DNA from: Erinaceus europaeus | Taxonomy: Eukaryota > Chordata > Mammalia > Eulipotyphla > Erinaceidae | DNA: 64,000 nucleotides | Direction: 5' to 3' | NCBI RefSeq assembly: GCF_950295315.1 | Contig: NC_080168.1 | Coordinates: 63,759,838 to 63,823,837, forward strand | In this document: positions 55,531-64,000 of the stretch, one piece after another | Numbering within the stretch: position 1 is the stretch's first letter | Layout of the letters: the number at the start of each line of letters is the position of its first letter | Translations under genes and position numbers: made by a program | The notes under the pieces: generated by a model | Database searches by the model: none | Seen by the model: the letters and a program-made list of their open reading frames with translations, nothing else | What the model was told of the DNA's origin: nothing

Positions 55531-55755
55531 TGTTTCTCTGTCTCTCTTCCTCTCTGTTTCTCATGCTCTATCTTAAAAAGAGGGGGGAAGGGGAAAAAAA
55601 GTGTGTAGCAGTAGAGGAATCATGTGTCAGAACCATAGTGATAACCCTGGTGTCGAAGGAGAAGAAAAAACAAGCATATCCATGTTGACAAAGGAACTAA
55701 AATAAGGTGTATGCTGGCCTCATTCTGAGTCTTGACTTGTTCACTTTAACTACAG

Positions 55756-55903
55756 GCCAGCTTCAGAAATGAGTTGCACAATCGAGAAGGCCCTGGCTGA
55801 CGCGAAGGCACTGGTAGAGAGGCTGCGGGATCACGATGATGCGGCCGAGTCTCTGATTGAGCAAACCACAGCCCTCAACAAGCGTGTGGAGGCCATGAAG
55901 CAG
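55756..55903 (+). CDS. FGFR1OP2: FGFR1OP2 coding exon 1 (start codon exon)
   Basis: The acceptor is AACTACAG|GCC; 13 bases of 5'UTR precede ATG at 55769. It encodes residues 1-45 ending KRVEAMKQ. The donor is CAG|GTGGGC. An alternative acceptor (CTTCAG) 11 bases further in would also keep the ATG. Confidence 0.95.
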
Positions 55904-58900
55904 GTGGGCTCTCACCAGTGCTTCTGAGATGCTTCGAGTGGAAGCAGGAGCCTGATGAATACTACTAATTTTATTTTCTGTAGTGTACTCTAATTAAAAT
56001 TTCAAAGTAAAAAAATAAATAAATAACATTTCAAAATAGCTTGGCTTACCCTTTTCAGTTTTCCCTTTTTTTTTCTTCCCCAGTCTCCCATCAGTTGCTA
56101 CTAATGTGTGGTAAGAACACTTCAGATATGCTTTCGTAGGAACTGCCCGGCGTAGGAGGCAGAATTGAGTCACTGGAGTTACTGTGCTGCTGTTTAGGTC
56201 CTCAGAACGTGACCTGATTTACCCATTTTAACAGGGTTATTTTTCTTATTCTTGCTTAGTAAATACTGTCAAATACTGTCTCCCCACATGTTCTTTTTTT
56301 TTTCTTTTTGTTTAATCTTAGTATCAGGAAGAAATTCAAGAACTTAATGAAGTTGCAAGACACCGGCCGCGGTCCACATTAGTGATGGGAATCCAGCAAG
56401 AAAACAAGCAGATCAGAGAACTACAACAAGAAAACAAAGGCAAGACTTACTATCCTTTTGTAGAGAAAATCAAATGAAAACTCTACTCTGCTTTAGTTAT
56501 ACTAGGGCTAGGGACTAACTAGTATCTTTTTTTTTAAATGTTAAAGATATTTTATTAACTAATTTATTTATTTTCTTATTGTGTGGCCGGGTGGTGGCGC
56601 ACCTGGTTGAGCACACATGTTACAATGCACAGGCACCCGGGTTTCAGCCCCCCAGTCCACACCTGCAGGGGGAAAGCTTTGCGAGCAGTAAAGCAGTGCT
56701 GCAGGTTTCTCTGTCTTTCTCCCTATCACCTCCTTCCCTCTCAGTTTCTCACTGTATCTATCCAATAAGTAAAGACAATAAAGAAATTTTTAAAAAAAGG
56801 TTTTAAAATTTTTATTTATTTATTTGATATAGGCAGAAATCGAAAGGGAAGGGGAAGCTAGAGAGGGAGAGGGAGAGAGACATGTGCAGCACCACTACTT
56901 GTGAAACTTCCCTCCTGCGGGTGGTGTCTGGGGATGAAACCTGAAAACCTGAATCCTTGTGCATGGTGACATGTTCACTCAACCAGCCCCCCCAAATTTT
57001 TTAAAATGGGAAAACAGTCCAGGCTCTGGCTCCTTAGCAGATAGCACACATTTCCATTAGCAAGCACCCAGTCTTAAGCCCCTTGGCCACCACTATAGGG
57101 GAAGCTTCACAACTGATGGAGCAGTACTGTGATGTCGCTCCTCAAGAGTCAGTCCCAAGCCTTTTCTGTCTTCTTTCTCTGCTCATGAAATTTGTTCTTT
57201 CCACCACAAATGAGTTTTCTGAACACACCATCCATTTTCATTCCTCTCATACAAGATCCTTTTTTTCATTTTCCAACAACAGGAATAAAGTTCATCTCAA
57301 TACTATATTTCTGTGACACTTTCACCAAGTTCTTACCTTCTCCAGATTTCTGTTACTAGGTATTCAGGTAGAGCTCCACTCCGCACTTCACACTTTCTAT
57401 TACAATAATATCCGTGGGTTGGGGGAGACAGTCTATATTGGTAATGCAAAGAGACTCTCACGCTTGAGGCTCCAAAGTCCCAGGTTCAGTCCCCAGCGCC
57501 ACAATAAGCCAGAGCTGAGCAGTGCTATGGGTTTTTAAAAAATTTCTTTTCTTTCTCCACTTAAGATTCAAGCTCTGTGACCTTTCGACATTCCTAGTGT
57601 AGAGCACTGTCTGGTGCATAGTTGTTGTTTAATAAATGCTGAAATTATTCTCAGAAGGTAGTTTTAAATGGTCATCTAGAAAAACTAATATAGGACTCCA
57701 TTGGCATTTTATGCATTGTGTTTTCTTTTTACAATATTCTTTGTAAATTACTCATTCAATAAATATAAAATAAAGGAGGATATTTTATACATCCTTAACT
57801 CATTGGAATAAAATACACTGTTATTCTTAATAGAATTACGAACATCCCTAGAAGAACACCAGTCTGCCTTGGAACTTATAATGAGCAAATATCGAGAGCA
57901 AATGTTTAGATTGCTAATGGCTAGCAAAAAAGATGATCCGGGTATAATAATGAAGCTTAAAGAGCAGCACTCAAAGGTAATCCACTCTATAAATACAATT
58001 TGAAAAGGAAAAGGGGTACAGTTCCTTCAACCCTCTTTAGATTTTTTTTTTTAATCACAGACTTTTTTAATACGCTATTGAAAACTTTATCTTGGAGGAC
58101 AGGCGGTGGCACACCTGATTAAGTACATACATTACTATGCTTGAGGACCCAGGTTCAAGCTCCCACTCCCCACCTGCAGGGGCGAAGCTTCACAGGCAAT
58201 GAAGCAGCTCTGCAGGTGTCTATCTTTCTCCCTCTCTTCTTCCTCCTCCTCTCTCAATTTCTCTCTGTCCTAACAAAAAAATAATTTTTTTTAAAAAAGG
58301 AAAAATGAATAAGACCTGTAAATGCAGTGAATTTGTAGTGGTAGCACTTAGCCCCAGCAGTGCCGTGGTAGTAGTAAAAATAAGGAAAAAGAAAAACTTA
58401 TATTTTTTAAATTTTCTATTTTCCCTTTTTTTATCCTCATTTCTAATTATATCACTTTCTGTTTTTATTAAATATTTATTTCCTTTTGTTGCCCTTGTTT
58501 TTTTTATTGTTGTAGTTATTACTGTTGTTGTTATTGATGTCGTCATTGTTGGATAGGACAGAGAGAAATGGAGAGAGGAGGGGAAGACAAAGGAGGGAGA
58601 GAAAGATAGACACCTGCAGATCTGCTTCATTGCCTGTGAAGCGACTTCCCTGCAGGTGGGGAGCTGGGGGCTCAAACTGGGATCCTTATACCAGTCCTTG
58701 TGCTTTGCGCCACCTGAGCTTAACCCGCTGTGTTACCGCCCGACTCCCTCACTTTGTTTTTATTATTCTAACTCCAGTTGTTCTCTAGCAGCTTTAATGT
58801 ATACTAAAAACTAAATTTTATTTGGGAAATAAAGGTAAGTCTGTTCAAAATTATTTCTATAAAATTATCTGCTCTTAAATTACTAATTGGTATTAAGACT

Positions 58901-61082
58901 ATTTTCCGTTGAGCCTAACTTATCCCTACTATAGGTGATTCTGAATATTTGGGAAACCATGGGATGAGGAGAGGAACAAACCTTTTCAATTTTGCCCCAC
59001 CCCCAGAGTCACTCAACAGCATAAATTTTAGAGAGAGAGCTGAACTGGTTAGAAATTAGTGTTTTCCCTAATGGTTCTAATGGTTATCTTACTTGTGGGC
59101 ATCTGCATCTATTCCTGTGCATCTATGTGCCTGTGTTTGCTGCAACTGTTGTGAATAGAAGTAGGATAATCCCTCTCTGTCTGTATTTTAAACTGGATTT
59201 CAATGTGGATGTGAAGTGAAAGTCGTAGGATACATTGTGATAGGAGGCTGTGACCTGTCTGCATAATGTTCACCTCACTCATAACAGTTACAAATAAAAG
59301 CAGAAACATTGTGTAGAATCTGCTTTTATCTTTCTCAATTATTAAAGCACATTTACTATTATTTAAAGTATTTCTTCCATCTTTTACTTAATAGGTACTT
59401 TAAAAATTGTTAATACTATTAAACTTAAATGTCTGATAAATAGCTGTTTGTGGGACAGCCTCACATAGTAAGGAAGTTAATAATAGATTTTTGTTGTGTC
59501 TACACAAGTGTAATATAGTAAACCAAATAAATAAGGCTTTAATATTACCTAATTATGCTATTTACCTCCTTCTTCTTCTTCTAGCGTTTGCCCTTCTTCC
59601 GTAGCCAGTCAACAGGTCAGGTTGAAAGCTGTCAGGAGCTGCTTGTTGCTGGCTTTGAAAGTGACTGGGATCCATGTGGATTCAGTCGGCTAGGAAGGAT
59701 CGTCAGTTTCCCCAATGAATGGGTACTCACGGGATGCACCACGAGAAGGTCGATCCAATGCATCCCATTTACCTCCTAACTAAAAGGAACAAGTGGGACA
59801 TTTGAGTGGTAGTCTTTTGAATGAATAATGTTAGTAAGTTGATCTTAAAAGCACTTCAATTTAAATATATAATTGGCTTTTTTTGTTAGGAACAAAGATT
59901 GACTTAAACTCATTGGTAAAATAAAAATTTGGGGAAACTCAACAGGCACTTCTGTTCCACAACCTACAAAATTAAATTAAGATGCAAAGAACTCTGGCAT
60001 AGTAGCTCTTAGAATAAGATGATGTAGCTGACTGGTTTCATCTGGTCGGATCTGTGACATAAGTAGTTTTCTAAGACACATCAGGTTTTACCGTTTACCA
60101 GAGCTGCTTTATTAACAAAGTTAAGTATTTCTTAAAATAGCTGTAAACCACTCTTTTTCATTTCATAGATGGGATTCTTCATCTATCAATAAGTGTTGGT
60201 TCTTACTTTCCATAAAATGACTAAGTTCCTTGTTATTAATTCTAACTAATACATATTAATGTTTGTGATTTTTATTTTTCCCAAAAAGGAGACACTTAGA
60301 CTCAGTTAGACATGCATTAGGACTCATGCTAGCTTAGGAATTATTTATGGAAGAACAACAAAGAACCAGTTCCCTTGCTCTCTCATGTGAGTTAATAGTG
60401 TACACACAACATGCTCTTGTAAGGTAGGATAGGATACATACTAAAATGGAAATTTGAATTATTGCTGGGATTTCAGCAGAAGCAGGATGGATTATCATGA
60501 GGAGAACCTGGGATGGTGTTAGGAAATAAACAGAAACATCCTTATAAATCCAGCTCTGAGCTGATGGGGGAGTAGGAGGAGGGAGTGACCAACGTGGACA
60601 GAGAAAGATGAGATTTCAACCCGTGTTTAGGTGCTTGTGCTCTGAGAGGCCTAAACACAAAGAATTGTGTAATTTACACAGCACAGCATGGTGGAGGAAT
60701 TAGATCCTTTTGAGGCTGCCCTAACACAGAATTTTGCTTTCATCTAGAAGCTTACCAGGACACATTTAAAAACATGTTGGAAAGTTTGAGAAGCAGTTGT
60801 TTTCACCCAAGTACTTTTTTATATATTTTTTTAAACAGATGGCCTTTTTGGAAATCTTAAAAAAGCAAACATTTCAAACAGCTGGCTAACACGCATGAAC
60901 TAACACTCATTCAGTTTGTGAATGACGGATAGAGTCCGTATTAACATTATAATGACTCTGTACTACAGATTGACATGGTACACCGTAAGCAGTCTGCAGG
61001 AGTCATCCTTGATGCATCTCAGCACATCCTTGAAGCACCTCAACACGGACTGGAGAGGAGGCGCTTGGAAGCCGATCAGAAT
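55769..61082 (+). CDS. FGFR1OP2: FGFR1OP2 (SIKE family, STRIPAK-associated coiled-coil protein), 5' two thirds
   Basis: FGFR1OP2 is a cytoplasmic coiled-coil protein of the SIKE/FGFR1OP2 family, found with striatins in STRIPAK phosphatase-kinase complexes; human FGFR1OP2 is a known fusion partner of FGFR1. The exons encode [20 protein letters not shown] and onward, rich in heptad-like Leu/Glu/Lys stretches (coiled coil roughly residues 1-130). Four constitutive exons give residues 1-132; a fifth adds 133-170 and matches the exon skipped in a shorter human isoform. The human protein has 253 residues, so the last ~83 are coded beyond the right edge. All junctions are in phase. One intron starts with GC. 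The gene diverges from INTS13 at the CpG island; its 9.3 kb first intron is repeat-rich. Confidence 0.96.
55904..56321. other. FGFR1OP2 intron between coding exons 1 and 2, SINE-free
   Basis: 418 bases with a long pyrimidine run before the acceptor; no repeat insertion. Confidence 0.7.
56322..56439 (+). CDS. FGFR1OP2: FGFR1OP2 coding exon 2, followed by a GC donor
   Basis: It encodes residues 46-84 plus one base ([20 protein letters not shown] onward to LQQENK). The acceptor is AATCTTAG|TAT. The only junction that keeps the family sequence (K-E-L) is AAAG|GCAAGA, so the next intron starts with GC. Confidence 0.94.
56583..56800 (+). mobile_element. Family B SINE
   Basis: GGTGGCGCACCTGGTTGAGC exact; inserted in AT-rich sequence within the GC-AG intron. 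Confidence 0.95.
56810..57000 (-). mobile_element. Family B SINE (old)
   Basis: 'tttgatataggcagaaatcg', 'gatgaaacctgaaaacctga' antisense; head lost. Confidence 0.75.
57010..57150 (+). mobile_element. SINE, E/B-like (old)
   Basis: 'ctccttagcagatagcacac' head, 'gaagcttcacaactgatgga' body. Confidence 0.5.
57420..57535 (+). mobile_element. Family D SINE
   Basis: 'gagacagtctatattggtaa', 'ccaggttcagtccccagcgc'. Confidence 0.88.
57590..57655 (+). mobile_element. MIR/L2-type 3' end
   Basis: 'gagcactgtctggtgcatag' and 'gtttaataaatgctgaaatt'. Confidence 0.55.
57834..57976 (+). CDS. FGFR1OP2: FGFR1OP2 coding exon 3
   Basis: It completes Glu85 and encodes to residue 132 ([20 protein letters not shown] onward to MKLKEQHSK). 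The acceptor is TTAATAG|AAT and the donor AAAG|GTAATC. It ends in phase 0. Confidence 0.95.
58095..58380 (+). mobile_element. Family B SINE with 3' module
   Basis: GGTGGCACACCTGATTAAGT head and 'agcacttagccccagcagtg' module. Confidence 0.88.
58468..58748 (-). mobile_element. Family A SINE
   Basis: Full antisense copy; duplicated 'atcactttctgttttt' / 'ctcactttgttttta' flanks. Confidence 0.95.
58749..59584. other. FGFR1OP2 intron, unique sequence
   Basis: No repeat or gene recognised; it ends in the strong acceptor described for 59585. Confidence 0.5.
59585..59779 (+). other. Candidate unannotated alternative exon in FGFR1OP2 (possible alternative C-terminus)
   Basis: An excellent acceptor (CTCCTTCTTCTTCTTCTAG) ends at 59584. 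Directly after it, in exactly the phase needed to follow coding exon 3 (phase 0), an open frame runs 64 codons ([20 protein letters not shown] onward) to TAA at 59777-59779. The stretch holds about seven CpGs, unlike its CpG-poor flanks. I do not recognise the peptide. A retroposed fragment or a conserved noncoding element is an equal possibility. Confidence 0.35.
59780..60968. other. FGFR1OP2 intron, unique and SINE-free
   Basis: About 1.2 kb without any young repeat, unusual for this window; no gene or RNA recognised. Confidence 0.5.
60969..61082 (+). CDS. FGFR1OP2: FGFR1OP2 cassette exon (residues 133-170 when included)
   Basis: It has 114 nt and encodes 38 residues ([20 protein letters not shown] then [18 protein letters not shown]). 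Its length and position match the exon absent from a shorter human isoform (253 versus 215 residues). The acceptor is CTACAG|ATT. The donor AAT|GTACAC is poor. It looks more diverged from the human sequence I remember than the flanking exons. Confidence 0.88.
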
Positions 61083-61429
61083 GTACACTCAATAAAAACA
61101 CTCAACTTTGGGTTGTGGGTGGAAGGGTGGTCCAGTTAGAAAAAGCCTTTTACAGATTAAATCAGCAAACCAGTGAAAATCTTAAAGAATGCTTCTTAAA
61201 AAAATAAAAAATTAAAAAAATAAAGAATGCTTCTGGAAGCAGAAACGTTTGGTGCTGCCAGGGAACAAACCCCAAACCCAGAGGCCTCATATATGTGAAG
61301 TACATACTCTAGCATAGTTACATCTCTGGCCACAGTGTAGAAACTTTAGATCTGTGCTTAAGTTTCTGTGCCTTGTTTCAGACATAACCTGTTAGGTCAT
61401 TGCAGGTTGATTTTTTTGTTTTGTTTTGT
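61083..61429. other. FGFR1OP2 intron, nothing recognised
   Basis: A short (AAAAAT)n-like patch lies at 61200-61225. Confidence 0.5.
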
Positions 61430-61552
61430 TTTTGTTTTTACCAGAGCACTTCTCAGCTCTGGTTTATGATGGTGCAAGGGATTGAACCTGAGCCCTTGGA
61501 GCCTCGGGCCTGAGAGTCTTTTAAATAACCATTATGTTATCTACCTCCTGGT
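61430..61552 (-). mobile_element. Family D SINE
   Basis: 'gagcacttctcagctctggt', 'ttttaaataaccattatgtt' antisense. Confidence 0.92.
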
Positions 61553-62114
61553 CATTGCATGTTTAAAGGTGATTTCAGCCAGCTTTTTATTTTGTTGCTC
61601 TCCTTAACTGTTGCTGCAAAACCAGTAAGCTCTAAACAGTTACTCTTTTTCTGAACGTCAAAGAGGTTAACAGCAATTTTAACATGATTCCATAAAAAAA
61701 AAATTTGTCCCATCCAAGTGTTAGGTGAAATGTTTTAGTTCAGATTTTTTACAGGTGGTAGTCCTTTGGTTTGAAATCACTAAAGTTTCAAATGCCCCTT
61801 ATTACATGCTGTGATTAAGTATCATACCAAACTCTGACTTCTTTCTTACCTGTTTCTTTTTACTCAATTGTGGTAGGTCTCACTTAGCAGATTCAAACTA
61901 AGCCTAAATAAATGTTACAAATGGTGAATGACATTTCAAGAGAGTTTAAGAGTTACCTTGCTGACACTTCTTTACAATAATTTTGAACACACAGGTCTCG
62001 GCTTCCCCTGTCTATTAAAATATCTGTGATTCTTCCCAAATGGCATTGAGTAATAATTGAGTCATGGATGGACTAGGCCTATAAAAATGCTGTCCACTTG
62101 GTTTTTACAAACGT
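61553..62114. other. FGFR1OP2 intron, nothing recognised
   Basis: Unique AT-rich sequence. Confidence 0.5.
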
Positions 62115-62230
62115 TATTTATTAATGAGACCTAGAGTATTACTCTGGCACAGGCAAAGCTGGAGATCAAACTTCAGATTTGATGCTCATGAATCTAATGC
62201 TTCTATCCACTGTACCACCTCTAGGTCACA
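62115..62230 (-). mobile_element. Family C SINE
   Basis: 'attactctggcacaggcaaa', 'tatccactgtaccacctcta' antisense. Confidence 0.8.
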
Positions 62231-62507
62231 ATATTGGAGTGTTTGTCTCACAACTATTTTATTCGAAATAGACTTTGTCTTGGAAAAAAGAAAAGAGAAG
62301 AAAAAGCTTTCTTATGTTTTAAAAAACTCAGTAATTATTTACTTAATGCATAGCCTTTTGAGCCATACCATAGACTCCTATATCATAAACCGAGAACATT
62401 ATTGAAAATCAAATATTTTCTCATTACCTTTATTCAGTTTGCTAAGGCACATAACTACACTTAACTTTCTTATTAGCACTGTGCCCCTTTATAGTGGAAG
62501 GGATTTT

Positions 62508-62690
62508 AATTTTATCTATTGGATAGAGGCAAAGGGAGAGATTAAAGAGGAAGAGAAAAAGATAAGACATGTACAGACCTGCTTCACTACTCATGAAGCT
62601 TCCCCATACAGGTGGGGACTAGGAGCTGGAACCCAGGTCCTTGTGCATGGTAACATGTGCATTCAACCAGGTGCACCACCTCTTGGCCCC
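62508..62690 (-). mobile_element. Family B SINE
   Basis: 'ttatctattggatagaggca' to 'aaccaggtgcaccacctctt' antisense. Confidence 0.92.
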
Positions 62691-62693
62691 ATC

Positions 62694-62696
<3 letters not shown>

Positions 62697-62731
<35 letters not shown>

Positions 62732-62735
62732 TTTG
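62697..62735. repeat. (ATTT)n microsatellite
   Basis: About nine TTTA units, likely the tail of a further antisense SINE (62735-62850). Confidence 0.95.
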
Positions 62736-62966
62736 AGATACAGAAAGGAAGGTGTGTGGCAGGGAGACAGAACCAGAATGCCCAGACACTTCAGAGGTTG
62801 TTTTTTTTTTTTTTTTTTTTTTGCAGAACCATCATGCTGTCTCCCCAACCTGTAAGTTTCTTTGTGTTGCTGTAGATCGTACAAAAGTTGGTCTCAATCT
62901 CATTCTTGCTGCCATAATCACTTTGAGAGCTATCCAGTAGAACTTCCCAGTGACCCCTGTGTTCTT

Positions 62967-63266
62967 TTTTTTTTTAAAGAATCCAATGCTTTTATTTATT
63001 TCTTTCCTTTTTGTTGCCCTTGTTTTTATTGTTGTTGTAGTTATTATTGTTGTTAATGTCGTTGTTGTTGTATAGGACAGAGAGAAATGGAGAGAGGAGG
63101 GGATGACAGAGGGGGAGAGAAAGACAGACACCTGCAGACCTGCTTCACCACTTGTGAAGTGATTCCCCTACAGGTGGGGAGCCGGGGGCTTGAACTGGGA
63201 TCCTTATGCTGGTCCTTGTGCTTTGCACCATGTGCACTTAACCCGCTGCGCTACCACCCAACTCCC
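62967..63266 (-). mobile_element. Family A SINE with exact 15-bp target duplication
   Basis: GACCCCTGTGTTCTT occurs at 62952-62966 and 63267-63281. Confidence 0.96.
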
Positions 63267-63351
63267 GACCCCTGTGTTCTTAACCTGTACTATCTGGTGT
63301 GGAAGCCACCAACCCTGGGTGGCAGTCCGGCATTTAAAGTATCACTAGTAG

Positions 63352-63714
63352 AGGCTGGGAGGTAGCGCAGGGAGGTAGCACAGCGGTTTGTTAAGCGCAC
63401 ATGACGCATAGTGTAAGGACTGGCATAAGGACCCCAGTTCTAGCCTCCGGCTCCCCACTTGCAGGGGAGAGAGTCTCTTCACAGGTGGTGAAGCAGGTCT
63501 GCAGATGTCCATCTTTCTTTCTCCTCTCTGTATTCCCCTCCTCCTTTCTCAATTTCTTTCTGTCCTATCCAAAAACAACAATAGCAGTGACAACAGTAAT
63601 GACAGCAAGGGCAACAATAATGACTACAAGGGCAGCAAAATGGGAAAATTAGCGTTCAGGAGCAGTGCATTCGTACTGCAGGCACTGAGCCCCAGCGATA
63701 ACCCTGGAGGATGG

Positions 63715-63715
<1 letters not shown>
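63352..63715 (+). mobile_element. Family A SINE with 3' module and duplicated head
   Basis: 'ggctgggaggtagcgcaggg' is followed at once by 'aggtagcacagcggtttgtt', then body, 'gcaggcactgagccccagcg' and (AT)n. Confidence 0.92.

Positions 63716-63742
<27 letters not shown>
63716..63742. repeat. (AT)n microsatellite
   Basis: It follows the SINE tail directly. Confidence 0.95.
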
Positions 63743-63745
<3 letters not shown>

Positions 63746-63899
63746 ACTAGTGCAACCAAGGGACCAAGTTGTCAGTTGTTTAAAAGTGTATTTGGTTTTA
63801 ATTCATTTAAATGTAAGTAGCACTTTTTGTACACCACAAATTAGTGTCTTAATACTTAAAGTTTTGATTGGTTAAATAGTTATTAAATGTATTTCTTTT

Positions 63900-64000
63900 T
63901 TAATATTTTTATTTATTTATTATTGAATAGAAGCATCCAGAAATCAAGAGAGGAGATGGAGGTAGAGAGCGAGGAGACACAGAGACACCTGCAGCCCTGC
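63900..64000 (-). mobile_element. Family B SINE, cut by window end
   Basis: 'ttattattgaatagaagcat' to 'gacacctgcagccctgc' antisense body. Confidence 0.88.

Noticed and set aside
61083..64000. Search for the remaining FGFR1OP2 exons (ELQAHVDQITEM onward)
   Set aside because: No matching frame was seen to the right edge, so these exons are taken to lie outside the window.

Overview
The window is nuclear DNA from a placental mammal. It holds two protein genes in divergent (head-to-head) arrangement, embedded in very dense young tRNA-derived SINEs. The SINE families look to me, from memory, like those of hedgehogs (Erinaceidae, probably Erinaceus). I infer the organism from the repeats and have not run a database match. 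The gene pair INTS13 / FGFR1OP2 is the arrangement I know from human 12p11. Nothing bacterial, viral or plasmid-like is present.

Minus strand, about 45.8 kb down to 7.6 kb: the whole coding region of INTS13 (Asunder/ASUN, Integrator complex subunit 13). I rebuilt 16 coding exons with phase-consistent splice sites. They sum to 2121 nt, which is 706 codons plus a stop and equals the length I recall for the human protein. No frameshift or premature stop was seen. An untranslated first exon lies in the CpG island.

Plus strand, from about 46.2 kb to beyond the right edge: FGFR1OP2 (SIKE family, STRIPAK-associated coiled-coil protein). Four consecutive coding exons plus a fifth, alternatively used one (residues 1-170) are present. 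The terminal exons (about 83 residues in human) are not in the window. The intron after coding exon 3 begins with GC instead of GT.

Regions. 1-7.6 kb: intergenic, repeats plus an antisense L1 fragment. 7.6-43.4 kb: INTS13 exons and introns. 43.4-45.3 kb: INTS13 intron 1, with a G-rich minisatellite at 44651-45003. 45.35-46.7 kb: shared CpG-island promoter with two NRF1-type sites, a GC box, an ETS site and a TCTCGCGAGA-like site. 46.4-55.75 kb: FGFR1OP2 intron 1. 55.75-64 kb: FGFR1OP2 coding exons and introns.

Repeat families used below, named by the start of their tRNA-like head. Family A: GTAGCGCAGCGGGTTAAGCG, with a long pyrimidine-rich body and AACAACAAGGGCAACAAAA-type tail. Family B: GGTGGCGCACCTGGTTGAGC. 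Family C: GGTGGCGCAGTGGATAAAGC. Family D: GATAGCATAATGGTTATGCA. Family E: GCTGGCAAAATAGCTCACTT. All carry a GGTTCRA-type B box. About 35 family A copies occur in 64 kb. Some A and B copies end in a shared extra module (gcaccgagccccagcaataaccc). Older repeats (L1, L2, MIR-like) are also present. Repeat boundaries are approximate to about 10 bases unless a target-site duplication is cited.

The two genes do not form one pathway. INTS13 acts in the nuclear Integrator RNA-processing complex, and FGFR1OP2 acts with the STRIPAK phosphatase-kinase scaffold. They share only the promoter region. I found no convincing previously undescribed system. The best leads are a candidate unannotated FGFR1OP2 exon at 59585-59779, the GC-AG intron, a diverged cassette exon, and several well-resolved nested SINE insertions.
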